Source: Lachnospiraceae bacterium NSJ-143
GTDB lineage: Bacteria > Bacillota > Clostridia > Lachnospirales > Anaerotignaceae
Length of the DNA: 64,000 bases
Direction of reading: 5' to 3'
Assembly (NCBI GenBank): GCA_022867625.1
Contig: JALIFM010000008.1
Coordinates: forward strand, 62,001-126,000
Shown: positions 43,070-52,059 of the stretch, in pieces
Position numbering within the stretch: the first letter of the stretch is position 1
Layout of the letters: every line of letters begins with the position of its first letter
The notes under the pieces: generated by a model
What the model saw: only the letters and a program-made list of their open reading frames with translations
Databases searched by the model: none
Told to the model about the DNA's origin: nothing
Made by a program: the position numbers and the translations under genes

Positions 43070-44236
43070 TTAAATGTAAACTATATTTACTTCTTTACCC
43101 ATTTGTCTTGCAACTGATGCAAATTCCTCAAGCTGCTGCATTTTAAAGTGAAAATCCATAGGATACTGTGGGTTCTGGTGGGCCGGGTTGACTGCCTGCC
43201 CAATCCATAAATTAAGTCTTTCACATCTTTCAATTATAATTGCAGCCAGCATTGAGGCTGAATTTTTATCCTGCAATTTTTTAAGTGCTGCCGCGTTTTT
43301 GCCTGGGTCAATATATTCCCTCATTATATCCAGGGCTTTGTTTATCGTTATTACACCCTCAGTTACAAGCTCAATACCTGGTATCTTGCCTATAGGCGGA
43401 AGCTCCTGAGTCATTGTAGATACATCAACATCCAGCTCTGCGCCAAGTGACCTGGCAACAATATTTGCTGTTGTGCCGCCGCACACTACAATTTTTCCTT
43501 CTGCATTGAGTATTTCTTTTATTACATCATAATCCTTAGCCGGGTTTTTTGGCGGCCCGGTAAAAAGATTTATTGTTTCCTGTTCTTTAATTTTTACAGA
43601 CAGAACCGTTGTATCGTCTCCTGCTTCATCTTCATACAGTCTGCGGCACTGTTCAAGCACATTTCCGGTTATGTCTAAAGCTGAAAACGATGTGTCTATG
43701 GATTTTATGTATTCGTCGACATTTTCCCATTGCCAGCCCAAATCCAGCGAACGCCCGACTCCTGCATGTACAACCCCGTCGCTTACAGCTACAAGAAGCG
43801 TATCCTTATCCATAGTAAAACTGCATTCGTATATGGTCTTACCATTTAATATTCGCTTCTGCCTTTCAATAGGAACATTCTCACCGTTTCTTATAAGGAA
43901 TATAAAAGGATTATCAAACTCGGCCGCATATCCTCTGCCGTCATTATATATTTTTATAATTGTAAATGTTGAATATGCAAGATGCCTTTCGTTGCATACC
44001 GGCAGAGTGTGTACGACTGTATCTATAGTTTCTTCAAGTGTAGAACCCTCTTTAAGCATTGTTACAGCTATTTTAGAAGTCAGTGTAGCAAGTATATTCG
44101 CCTTAACTCCGCTTCCCAATCCGTCAGAAAGCACAAGTATACAGCTGTCTCTGAGCCTTGCCTGTTCAACATGGTCACCGCACAGCTCCTCGCCGTGCTT
44201 TGTAAGGCTGTCGAAAGAAGTGTCAATAAAGTACAT
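43070..44236 (-). CDS. SpoIIE-type PP2C phosphatase in the hydrogenase operon
   Basis: A 388-residue protein. Residues about 1-215 form a SpoIIE/PP2C phosphatase domain with metal-binding aspartates in LVLSDGLGSG, LLVAVSDGVVHAG and AGDDTTVLSV. Residues about 225-388 form a separate conserved domain (GKIVVCGGTTANIVAR, GIELVTEGVITINKALD) that I cannot name. It has no transmembrane or PAS segment of its own. Its start lies directly after the hydS stop (TAA-ATG), so it is tightly coupled. It probably transmits the sensor state by dephosphorylating a protein such as an anti-anti-sigma factor; this is inference. Confidence 0.87.
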   Translation of the reverse strand: MYFIDTSFDSLTKHGEELCGDHVEQARLRDSCILVLSDGLGSGVKANILATLTSKIAVTMLKEGSTLEETIDTVVHTLPVCNERHLAYSTFTIIKIYNDGRGYAAEFDNPFIFLIRNGENVPIERQKRILNGKTIYECSFTMDKDTLLVAVSDGVVHAGVGRSLDLGWQWENVDEYIKSIDTSFSALDITGNVLEQCRRLYEDEAGDDTTVLSVKIKEQETINLFTGPPKNPAKDYDVIKEILNAEGKIVVCGGTTANIVARSLGAELDVDVSTMTQELPPIGKIPGIELVTEGVITINKALDIMREYIDPGKNAAALKKLQDKNSASMLAAIIIERCERLNLWIGQAVNPAHQNPQYPMDFHFKMQQLEEFASVARQMGKEVNIVYI

Positions 44237-45949
44237 TTAATCACCTTCTTCTTTAAGAACTACATCCTTAAGACGGTTTAAAACAACCTTTGTCTCAGCT
44301 GTTGTTTCGCCAAGAAGGCTTGCTATTTCCTGCGCTACGCGCATCTGTTTTTCTATAACCTTCTGCGCTGTATCAACTGTGTGAAGCTTTAATTTTGCCA
44401 GCTCCTCCTTGCGTTCCTCTTCCTTTGTAATATCCTGCATAAGTACAAATATCTCGTCGCCTTCTATATATACAATATTTGTTATAACGGTCAGGTTTTT
44501 GTCCCTGAGTTTCATTTTTACATTTAATATATCATTTTTTATATTTAGAGACTGCTGATAAATGTCACGCCCCGCATTGAATATATCAACAGGCTTGCCA
44601 ATAGCCTCCTCAGCTCTGAATCCAAGCTTTCGCTCTCCTACAGGATTGAGCTGGAGTATATTCAGATTTTTGTCAAGCAGGAACAGTATATTAATTGAAT
44701 TCCTGAAAAACAGGTCTCCAATCCTTCTGGCTTTCGCCTGAAGATTTGGCCAGCACATCTCTACATTAGCCATTCCTTCGTATACAGCTATAGCCTTTTC
44801 GCGGCACGTATTGTAACCGCATGCTCCGCAGTCAAACTCATCTGCTTTTGTTTTTCTGCCCATTTCGGCCAGTATTTTTCTTATTTCAGCCTCATCGGGT
44901 TTATTATCAGGCACTTTCATAGGTATAAATTTATATGATGTGTCAACATCATCCCAATTTATTTTTTTGCTGTTTATTCCCCAACCGCCTTTTTCTGCGA
45001 AGGCCTTGATTTTCTGTCTGCGGCAGAAAAGCCCGTTTGAATCCCATGGTATAAAAGGCCCGTTTATGCAGGACTCCGTACAGGCCGATATGCCTATATA
45101 GCATTTATCAAGAGTATCATTTTCCATACTCTCAAAAAGCTCTTTAATGTTGTCCATGCCGTTTACTTTAAGTATATCATACCCATTATTTTCAACAGCA
45201 TTGGTTAAATCAGGCCACATGTCTCCGGATATGGAATAATTCTCACCCGAAAGTGCCGGCACAAGGTCAGGCACAGAAGGCTCCATATCATCTATGGAAA
45301 TTCCTTTTCTCCTGAACATCTTAAGAATTTCAACCAGAGTTATATGAGCGTCTACCTCGGCGCCTTCTTTAGGGAATGTTTCATATTTTTTGCTGAGACA
45401 CGGCCCAATATATACAGCCATGCATTCCGGGTCCTCTTTTTTTATAACCCTTCCGAGCATCACCATAGGCGAAGCTACAGGCATAAGGTATTTTATAAGC
45501 TCATGATGGTATTTTTCAATAAATATATATGTGGCTGGGCACGTGCTTGAAATAAAATATTTCTGCTTTCCCGCGTTTTCATTTATATACTTTATATAAA
45601 GCTCGGTTATCTTTTCTGAAGCCGCTGCCATTTCCTGTACTGAATCAAAACCAAGCTCTCTCAAAGCGGAAACAAATTTTGCCGGCTCCTTAAATGTACC
45701 CATATAAGCCGAGTCCAGAACTGCTACCAGCCTTTTGCCATGTTCAATAGAGCTTAATACTTTTTCAACATCATTTTGCACATTTCTTGCGTGTCTTGGA
45801 CAAGCCTCAAAGCACTGTCCGCAGGCTATACATCTGGTTTCAGAAATTTTGGCCTCATTATTAATGAAACGTATTGCCTTTACAGGGCATTCCCTCACAC
45901 ACTTATTACAATTCTGGCAGTTTGATACTGTAAAGTTAAAGAGCCTCAT
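44237..45949 (-). CDS. hydS: Sensory [FeFe]-hydrogenase with PAS domain (HydS-like)
   Basis: A 570-residue putative H2 or redox sensor. N-terminal ferredoxin motifs CQNCNKCVRECP and CIACGQCFEACP come first. The H-cluster domain follows with altered motifs: SSTCPATY (one Cys rather than the CC of catalytic enzymes), GPCLSKKYE and SACTESCINGP. A further 4Fe-4S motif, CGACGYNTCREKAI ... MCWP, lies near residue 365, then a PAS domain at about 410-515 and a C-terminal helix. This is the layout of group C sensory hydrogenases. The ATG at 45949 overlaps the stop of the [2Fe-2S] gene (TGATG). Confidence 0.9.
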   Translation of the reverse strand: MRLFNFTVSNCQNCNKCVRECPVKAIRFINNEAKISETRCIACGQCFEACPRHARNVQNDVEKVLSSIEHGKRLVAVLDSAYMGTFKEPAKFVSALRELGFDSVQEMAAASEKITELYIKYINENAGKQKYFISSTCPATYIFIEKYHHELIKYLMPVASPMVMLGRVIKKEDPECMAVYIGPCLSKKYETFPKEGAEVDAHITLVEILKMFRRKGISIDDMEPSVPDLVPALSGENYSISGDMWPDLTNAVENNGYDILKVNGMDNIKELFESMENDTLDKCYIGISACTESCINGPFIPWDSNGLFCRRQKIKAFAEKGGWGINSKKINWDDVDTSYKFIPMKVPDNKPDEAEIRKILAEMGRKTKADEFDCGACGYNTCREKAIAVYEGMANVEMCWPNLQAKARRIGDLFFRNSINILFLLDKNLNILQLNPVGERKLGFRAEEAIGKPVDIFNAGRDIYQQSLNIKNDILNVKMKLRDKNLTVITNIVYIEGDEIFVLMQDITKEEERKEELAKLKLHTVDTAQKVIEKQMRVAQEIASLLGETTAETKVVLNRLKDVVLKEEGD

Positions 45950-46194
45950 CACTCAGCACTTCCTTTTACGTTCTTCAAAAAGAACTCATCAGCAGTTTCC
46001 GGAAGAACAGTATAAATCTCCTCTCCAAGCTTAACACATACAGCCCCTGTACAGTTTCCAAGGCAGAATGTAGCTTTAACTTTGTACTTGTCATTAAGAC
46101 CATTTTCAGTAATAAGCTTATTAAGTTTGTTAATAATATCATATGAGCCTTTAAGGTGACAAACACTTCCAATACAAACTTGAATATCTGTCAT
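45949..46194 (-). CDS. Thioredoxin-like [2Fe-2S] ferredoxin (NuoE/HydC-type)
   Basis: An 81-residue thioredoxin-like [2Fe-2S] protein. The four ligands are in VCIGSVCHLKGS and CLGNCTGAVC (CxxxxC ... CxxxC). It would pass electrons to or from the neighbouring hydrogenases or serve as part of the sensory module. The start is the ATG at 46194, 10 bases after AAGGAG. It is the first hydrogenase-operon gene; the HD hydrolase gene lies 14 bases upstream and may share the transcript. Confidence 0.85.
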   Translation of the reverse strand: MTDIQVCIGSVCHLKGSYDIINKLNKLITENGLNDKYKVKATFCLGNCTGAVCVKLGEEIYTVLPETADEFFLKNVKGSAE

Positions 46195-46208
46195 AATTAT
46201 CACACTCC

Positions 46209-46802
46209 TTATTTTAAATATCCATTTTCATGCGCCTTACAGATAACGTTTTCTACATATTTGCTTATTTCATCAGGCCCTTCCAGAGCAATTTTGTCCC
46301 TTTCGATAACCTGTTTTTTCAGTACACTTCTTTCCTTCCATGAAACGCCATTGTCACCGTCTATAAGCATTGTAGGCTGTAGCCTGTCCATGATATTACA
46401 GATTTGAGCTTCCATGGTTCTGCCTTCCTCAAACTCATTGTAAAGCGAAATCATTTCTTCCCTCTGTTCAGACGGAAGTATAGAATAAAGCCTTTGCGCT
46501 GCTGCTTTTTCTCTCTGCTTTTGTGTTGAGCGCAAAGTTTCATCGTAACACGGTGTATCTCCAGCATAAATTTCAACTAGGTCATGCATAAGCATCATTT
46601 TAAGAGCCTTCAGGGTATCGGCTTTGTCATCAAAATATTCCCGCAAAATAATGAGCATTACAGCGGCATGCCATGAATGCTCTGCATCATTTTCGCAGCG
46701 CTTCATTCCAATTATTTTACTCTGCCTGTATACCTCTTTAGCTTTATCAATCTCTTTTAAAAACTCAATCTGTTTTAAAAATTTTTCACTGTTCAAGCCC
46801 AA
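46209..46802 (-). CDS. HD-domain hydrolase (YfbR/HDDC2-like 5'-nucleotidase)
   Basis: A 197-residue HD-domain protein. The metal-binding set is H in RCENDAEHSWHAA, HD in MLMHDLVEIYAGD and D in IMDRLQP. This pattern fits YfbR/HDDC2 5'-deoxynucleotidases that hydrolyse dNMPs. A TTG start at 46802 follows GCGGTGG; another TTG lies two codons on. It sits just upstream of the [2Fe-2S] gene; the link with hydrogenase sensing is unexplained and may be positional only. Confidence 0.83.
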   Translation of the reverse strand: MGLNSEKFLKQIEFLKEIDKAKEVYRQSKIIGMKRCENDAEHSWHAAVMLIILREYFDDKADTLKALKMMLMHDLVEIYAGDTPCYDETLRSTQKQREKAAAQRLYSILPSEQREEMISLYNEFEEGRTMEAQICNIMDRLQPTMLIDGDNGVSWKERSVLKKQVIERDKIALEGPDEISKYVENVICKAHENGYLK

Positions 46803-46834
46803 TATACCACCGCTTTAAGTATTATACAATAATT

Positions 46835-46868
46835 ATGCCGCATGAAATTTTTCCCTGCGGCATTTTTA
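46835..46868. terminator. Hairpin terminator between purD and the HD hydrolase gene
   Basis: Arms ATGCCGCA (46835-46842) and TGCGGCAT (46856-46863) with TTTTATATTTTT on the plus side. On the minus side, in the purD direction, the U-tract is weaker. Confidence 0.65.
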
Positions 46869-46876
46869 TATTTTTA

Positions 46877-48142
46877 TCAGTATTTTTTGATTCCTATATC
46901 ATGCCTGAAATGCTTTTTCTCAAAATCCACTATATCCACGCCTTCATAGGCAATCCTTCTGGCTTCATCTATATCTTTTCCAATACCGGTTATCCCCAAC
47001 ACACGGCCTCCGTTTGTAACAAGCCTGCCGTCCTTTAAGGCAGTTCCGGCGTGGAAAACAATAACGTCATCTCTGCCGGCAATCTTGTCCAAACCTGTAA
47101 TCTCAAAGCCTTTGTCATATTTTACAGGATATCCTCCGCTGGCCTCAACAACACAAACAGCAGCGTTGTCATACCATTCAATATCCATGCTGTCAAGTGT
47201 TCCGTCAACACAGGCTTCCATTATCTCAAGCATATCCGACTTAAGCCTTGGCAGTATTACCTGTGTTTCCGGGTCTCCAAAACGAGCATTATATTCTATT
47301 ACTTTCATGCCGTCTTCTGTAAGCATCAGGCCAAAATAAAGTATGCCCACAAAAGGCCTTCCCTCACTTGCCATAGCTGCTACTGTAGGTTTAAATATCT
47401 TTTCCATGCAGTCATCATTTATTTCTTTTGTATAAATCCTGCTTGGTGAGAATGTTCCCATACCGCCTGTATTAAGACCTTCGTCATTATCATAAGCCCT
47501 CTTATGGTCCTGAGCAGATACCATAGGAACAACGGTCTTTCCGTCGCAGAATGACAGCACTGAAACTTCAGGTCCGGTTAAAAATTCTTCAATTACAACC
47601 CTGCTTCCGGAAGTGCCGAATTTCTTATCAACCATAATTTCATCAAGGGCTTCAACAGCTTCGTTGTGAGTTGCACATATAAGCACACCTTTACCAAGGG
47701 CCAACCCGTCTGCCTTAACTACTATAGGTACATTCTGACTCAAAACATATGCCTTCGCCTTTTCATAATCCTCAAATGTCTCGTATTTTGCTGTAGGTAT
47801 TCCATATTTTTTCATGAGGTCTTTTGAAAAAGCTTTGCTGCCCTCTATAATAGCAGCATTTTTTCTTGGGCCAAAAACCCTGAGCCCCTCTTTTTCAAAA
47901 GCATCCACAATACCGGCAACCAGAGGGTCATCCATACCTATTATAGTAAAATCTATTCCTTCGCTTTTGGCAAACTCCACAAGCTTTTCTATTTCCATGG
48001 CCCCTATAGGAACACACTCCGCGTCCTGAGCTATTCCGGCGTTTCCCGGGGCACAGTAAACTTTTTCGGCCTTTGGGCTCTGTTTAAGCTTCCATATAAT
48101 AGCGTGCTCTCTGCCGCCGCTTCCTACAACCAAAACCTTCAT
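46877..48142 (-). CDS. purD: Phosphoribosylamine-glycine ligase
   Basis: A 421-residue PurD, ATP-grasp enzyme of the second step of purine synthesis (phosphoribosylamine plus glycine to GAR). It starts KVLVVGSGGREHAIIWKL and has KADGLALGKGV, EEFLTGPEVSVLSF, GGMGTFSPSR and NARFGDPETQ. Complete and of normal length. The start shares a base with the purN stop (TAATG). Last gene of purM-purN-purD. Confidence 0.97.
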   Translation of the reverse strand: MKVLVVGSGGREHAIIWKLKQSPKAEKVYCAPGNAGIAQDAECVPIGAMEIEKLVEFAKSEGIDFTIIGMDDPLVAGIVDAFEKEGLRVFGPRKNAAIIEGSKAFSKDLMKKYGIPTAKYETFEDYEKAKAYVLSQNVPIVVKADGLALGKGVLICATHNEAVEALDEIMVDKKFGTSGSRVVIEEFLTGPEVSVLSFCDGKTVVPMVSAQDHKRAYDNDEGLNTGGMGTFSPSRIYTKEINDDCMEKIFKPTVAAMASEGRPFVGILYFGLMLTEDGMKVIEYNARFGDPETQVILPRLKSDMLEIMEACVDGTLDSMDIEWYDNAAVCVVEASGGYPVKYDKGFEITGLDKIAGRDDVIVFHAGTALKDGRLVTNGGRVLGITGIGKDIDEARRIAYEGVDIVDFEKKHFRHDIGIKKY

Positions 48143-48768
48143 TACAAAAGCCTCCTAACCTTATTGCCTTCAACCATAATTTTACCCTCAGAAATAAGCT
48201 TTACCGCTTCAGGGAAAATTTTCCATTCAGCCTGTTCCATAACACGTCTCTGAAGCGTTTCAGGTGTATCGTTATCCTCAACATTGACAGCCTTCTGCAA
48301 AATAATAGGGCCTCCGTCAGTTTCCTCATTTACAAAGTGAACTGTGGCGCCGGTAATCTTAACACCCTTTTCCAGTGCTGCCTCATGTACCTTAAGTCCA
48401 TAAAACCCATCGCCGCAGAATGACGGTATAAGAGCCGGATGAATATTTATAATCCTGTTTTTATATTTTTCCGTAAAAGATTTTCCAAGTACTGTCATAA
48501 ACCCGGCAAGAACTATAAGCTCAACTCCAAGGCTTTCAAGGTGTTCCTCCAAAGCCTTAAGAAATTCCTCGTTTCCCTGAAAATCTCTTTTTCTGATACA
48601 TATGCCGCTAATGCCATGTTTCTCCGCTCTTTTAAGGGCATAGGCTTCAGGATTGCTGCTTATAACAGTAACAATCTCAGCGTTTTTAATATATCCGCTT
48701 TCTATGCTGTCAATTATCGCCTGAAGGTTTGTGCCTCCTCCGGAAACAAGGACTCCTATTTTAAGCAT
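48142..48768 (-). CDS. purN: Phosphoribosylglycinamide formyltransferase
   Basis: A 208-residue PurN that formylates GAR with 10-formyl-THF. It begins [16 protein letters not shown] and contains [24 protein letters not shown] and [17 protein letters not shown] with catalytic Asn, His and Asp. It overlaps purM by 13 bases and purD by 1, showing tight coupling. Confidence 0.97.
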   Translation of the reverse strand: MLKIGVLVSGGGTNLQAIIDSIESGYIKNAEIVTVISSNPEAYALKRAEKHGISGICIRKRDFQGNEEFLKALEEHLESLGVELIVLAGFMTVLGKSFTEKYKNRIINIHPALIPSFCGDGFYGLKVHEAALEKGVKITGATVHFVNEETDGGPIILQKAVNVEDNDTPETLQRRVMEQAEWKIFPEAVKLISEGKIMVEGNKVRRLL

Positions 48769-49796
48769 ACCTCTACCTCTTTTTCGCTGTTCTTTGTTAT
48801 TTTTCCTATAATATATGCTTTTTCGCCCATTTCCTCAACCGCATCAAGTATCTTTTCAGCATTGTCCCTGTCAGCTACAAGTACCATTCCAATACCCATA
48901 TTAAAAGTATTATACATATGCGCCCTTTCGATATCGCCGCGCTTTTGCATAAGCTCAAAAATTGGCAGTACAGGCCATGTGCCCTCCTCAATAGTAGCAC
49001 AAAGGCCTTTGCCCTTAGGTATACATCTAGGTATGTTTTCTATAAAGCCTCCGCCTGTAATATTGCTTATACCTTTTATTTCAGCTTTTTTAATAAGACT
49101 GAGTACTTCCTTTACATATATTTTTGTCGGTGTAAGGAGACTTTCGCCTATTGTCATGCCAAGCTCATCAACATATTCCTTGGCATATTCCTCTATAGGC
49201 TCGAAAACTTTTCTCACCAGCGAGTAACCATTTGAGTGGACTCCGCTTGAAGGAAGGCCGATTATCAGGTCGCCCTCAACAATCTTTTCACCATTGATAA
49301 TATCTTTTTTATCAATTATGCCAACCGCAAAGCCTGCCATATCGTATTCGTCAACTGGGTAAAATCCCGGCATCTCAGCTGTTTCGCCGCCTACAAGGGC
49401 ACAGCCGCTCTGACGGCAGCCTTCAGCCACACCGCTTACTATTTCCGCTATCATTTCAGGAACATTCTTTCCGCAGGCAATATAGTCTAGGAAAAACAAT
49501 GGCTGGGCACCATTGCATATTATATCGTTAACGCACATAGCTACACAGTCAATTCCTACTGTGTTGTGCTTATTCTGTACAAATGCGAGCCTCAGTTTTG
49601 TACCAACACCGTCAGTCCCGGAAATAAGCACCGGCTCCTCCATATTAATGCCGCCCAGCGAAAACATACCGCCAAAACCGCCAATGTCTGTAAGTACTTC
49701 CTTTCTGAATGTGCTCTGTACATGCTCTCTCATAAGTTTTACAGCTTTATAACCGGCTTCAACATCTACTCCGGCGTTTTTATAGTCAAGACCCAT
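48756..49796 (-). CDS. purM: Phosphoribosylformylglycinamidine cyclo-ligase
   Basis: A 346-residue PurM (AIR synthetase). Motifs: [15 protein letters not shown] at the start, [37 protein letters not shown] and [14 protein letters not shown]. The start is the ATG at 49796 behind AAGGAGG; the longer ORF begins before the site. It heads the purM-purN-purD unit, 122 bases after rng. No purine riboswitch is evident in that gap. Confidence 0.96.
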   Translation of the reverse strand: MGLDYKNAGVDVEAGYKAVKLMREHVQSTFRKEVLTDIGGFGGMFSLGGINMEEPVLISGTDGVGTKLRLAFVQNKHNTVGIDCVAMCVNDIICNGAQPLFFLDYIACGKNVPEMIAEIVSGVAEGCRQSGCALVGGETAEMPGFYPVDEYDMAGFAVGIIDKKDIINGEKIVEGDLIIGLPSSGVHSNGYSLVRKVFEPIEEYAKEYVDELGMTIGESLLTPTKIYVKEVLSLIKKAEIKGISNITGGGFIENIPRCIPKGKGLCATIEEGTWPVLPIFELMQKRGDIERAHMYNTFNMGIGMVLVADRDNAEKILDAVEEMGEKAYIIGKITKNSEKEVEVCLK

Positions 49797-49918
49797 ACAC
49801 TGCTCCTCCTTAAACCGAATCAGCACATAATATGCCAATTATATTAATATCAAACTATACTATTTTTATCATAGACATACATAAAAGTCAAGAAAACATC
49901 AAAATATGTGCCTGTTTT

Positions 49919-51346
49919 TCATAATGCGCCTTCATTACCGGACATTTCCTTTTTAAGCTCGTAATAATCCAGAGCCGCCGTCTCAATTTCCTTTAAAACT
50001 ACTCTTCTTTTAAAATTCCGTTCTATCTCTTCTATGTATGGCAAACCGTCATTTTTAAGGAAACCCAAAACCTTTTTGTTGGAACAGACAGTTATTTTAC
50101 TGAACATTGTACTTGAAAACACACTTATTATTTCACGCAGAATTTTTCCTGATGTATATTCGCACGAAGGTGTAATGCCCCTCCCCTTGCATGCCATACA
50201 CTCACCGCTTATAAGGCTTATAACAGGAAGGCTGCTTTTTTTTCTCGTAAGCTGCATCAGCCCAAGCTCAGTCATGCCGACTACAGTTGTTTTCATTCTG
50301 TCATTTTTAACAGCTGCCTGTAGTCTTTTTGTAAGCTGCTGCCGGCTTTTTTCATCTTTCATATCTATAAAATCTATTATTATCATTCCAGATAAATTTC
50401 TAAGCCTTATCTGTGACGCAATCTCATCGGCAGCCTCAAGGTTTGTTTTTAAAAACGTTTCCTGAATATTTTTCTTTCCCGTATATTTTCCGGTATTTAC
50501 ATCAATAACAACGCAGGCTTCTGTCTGTTCAATAATTATAAAGCCTCCGCTCTTAAGCCATATTTTGTTACAAAACAGTTTGTCTATTTTACTCTCAATA
50601 TAGAAGCTTTCAAATACAGGAATTTTTTCGTCATACAATGTCACCTTGCCTGTGTCTAAAGAGTTGGCTCTGCAAATCCTGTCAAAATCTTCAGCACTGT
50701 TTACAATAACCTCATCAATATCCGAAGTAAATATATTTTTAAGAACCTTTATTACAAAATCCTCTTCTTCAAAAATAAGCGCCGGCGCCTTTCTGTAGCC
50801 AGCTTTTTCATTAACATATGCAGCCCTTTGGCTAAGCAAGTCCAATTCGCTGACAAATTCTTCCTCCGAACGCCCTTCACCTTCAGTACGCACAATTATT
50901 GAGCAGTTGTCAGGAAGCAGCCTCTTTGCTATACTGTATATTCTGTCCCGTTCCGAATCCTCTGTTATCTTTCTGGAAATACCAACGCTTCCGTTATCTT
51001 CGGATATCAAAACAAGGAATTTGCCGGCAAATGATATTTTTTGAGTCAGCACAACCCCTTTTGAACCGAAAGCGTCCTTTTCAACCTGCACTATAACCGT
51101 GTCTCCATTTTTTAATATTCCTCCAGATGAAGTGGGGTTGATTGGCAGGTATCCATTTTTTTCAAACCCGATATCCACAAAACAGGCCTGCATACCATTA
51201 AGTATGTTCTCAACCCTTCCGGCATATATATTCCCTACAAGGCTTTTTTCTTTGCGGCTCTCGTAGAAAAACTCAACTGGCTCACAATTATTCACAAGCG
51301 CTATTCTGGTCTGAAACAGCGAGTTGTCAACCACTATTTTTTTCAA
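49919..51346 (-). CDS. rng: Ribonuclease E/G family protein
   Basis: A 475-residue RNase G-like endoribonuclease. It has an S1 domain near residues 38-110 (GNIYAGRVENILNGMQACFVDIG), the catalytic aspartates in VVIDVNTGKY and IIIDFIDM, and the zinc-link CMACKG. The TTG start overlaps the stop of the TIGR03936 gene by 4 bases. The order TIGR03960 - TIGR03936 - rng is conserved in Clostridia, normally followed by rplU and rpmA; here purM follows instead. Confidence 0.93.
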   Translation of the reverse strand: MKKIVVDNSLFQTRIALVNNCEPVEFFYESRKEKSLVGNIYAGRVENILNGMQACFVDIGFEKNGYLPINPTSSGGILKNGDTVIVQVEKDAFGSKGVVLTQKISFAGKFLVLISEDNGSVGISRKITEDSERDRIYSIAKRLLPDNCSIIVRTEGEGRSEEEFVSELDLLSQRAAYVNEKAGYRKAPALIFEEEDFVIKVLKNIFTSDIDEVIVNSAEDFDRICRANSLDTGKVTLYDEKIPVFESFYIESKIDKLFCNKIWLKSGGFIIIEQTEACVVIDVNTGKYTGKKNIQETFLKTNLEAADEIASQIRLRNLSGMIIIDFIDMKDEKSRQQLTKRLQAAVKNDRMKTTVVGMTELGLMQLTRKKSSLPVISLISGECMACKGRGITPSCEYTSGKILREIISVFSSTMFSKITVCSNKKVLGFLKNDGLPYIEEIERNFKRRVVLKEIETAALDYYELKKEMSGNEGAL

Positions 51347-52059
51347 TACTCACCAACTCCATCTATAAGGCTTATAAGCTGTCCTTCTGCGTCTTTCATA
51401 AACATATCGTTTCTTCTGTAGGAAACTTTGTACTTATTATATTCCTTATTTATATAGCCGCAGAATGACTCGGCAACTAAATCCGGCTTAAGGTTTTTTA
51501 TGCTTCCCGCGTTTACAAGCACTTTTATAATTCCATTATTATTTACAGAATCATTTTCCGCGCTGATTATATCCGGCCTTATATCAGTTTCTTTGGTGTT
51601 GTTTTTTGTTTTCTTCATCACAAAAATTGATTCCTGTCCAAGATACTTCTCAAGGTTGACCTCAATATCATTTGGGGTTATATCGTAGTCAAAAAAAATA
51701 CTGTATGACGCGGCACATACGCTCGCCATAGTATTTTTAACTCCGCTTCTCAGCTTTACAAGTTCGCTAATATACATTCCGTCCGGCAAAACTGCGTTTA
51801 TCTTCTGTTTCATTTCGCAGGCGTCAGCCTCATAGGGAAGCTGGAAATCACCATATTCCCCTGTGCTTGTGTAACCAAGACTGAGCGGCAGAGCAAACGC
51901 TACAAGCTGATGCGGATTAAACCCATTTGAATAGGCTATGGGAATCTCAGCTCGCTTAAGCGCACGCTGAAACGCAACAACAAGGTCGAGATGCCCTATA
52001 AATTTAACATTGTCTCCTTTAGAAAACTTGAACCTGTATCTTACATTATCATTTGTCAT
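51343..52059 (-). CDS. TIGR03936 radical-SAM-associated protein (DUF2344)
   Basis: A 238-residue protein starting RYRFKFSKGDNVKFIGHLDLV with AYSNGFNPHQLVAFALPLSLG, the DUF2344/TIGR03936 signature. It acts with the neighbouring radical-SAM protein, probably in an RNA modification; the reaction is unknown. I use the ATG at 52059 behind GGAGGGGG. It overlaps the radical-SAM gene by 11 bases and rng by 4, so all three are coupled. Confidence 0.92.
   Translation of the reverse strand: MTNDNVRYRFKFSKGDNVKFIGHLDLVVAFQRALKRAEIPIAYSNGFNPHQLVAFALPLSLGYTSTGEYGDFQLPYEADACEMKQKINAVLPDGMYISELVKLRSGVKNTMASVCAASYSIFFDYDITPNDIEVNLEKYLGQESIFVMKKTKNNTKETDIRPDIISAENDSVNNNGIIKVLVNAGSIKNLKPDLVAESFCGYINKEYNKYKVSYRRNDMFMKDAEGQLISLIDGVGEY

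Noticed and set aside
43671-44240. Plus-strand open frame of 189 codons
   Set aside because: Antisense to the SpoIIE-type phosphatase gene, which has full motifs; a shadow of its codon use.
41541-46194. The hydrogenase cluster as a completely new system
   Set aside because: A comparable hydA2-hydS layout is known from Ruminococcus albus; only the signalling output is open.
48439-49227. Plus-strand open frame of 262 codons
   Set aside because: It runs antisense through purN and purM, which are complete and conserved; no ribosome site and no recognisable domain.
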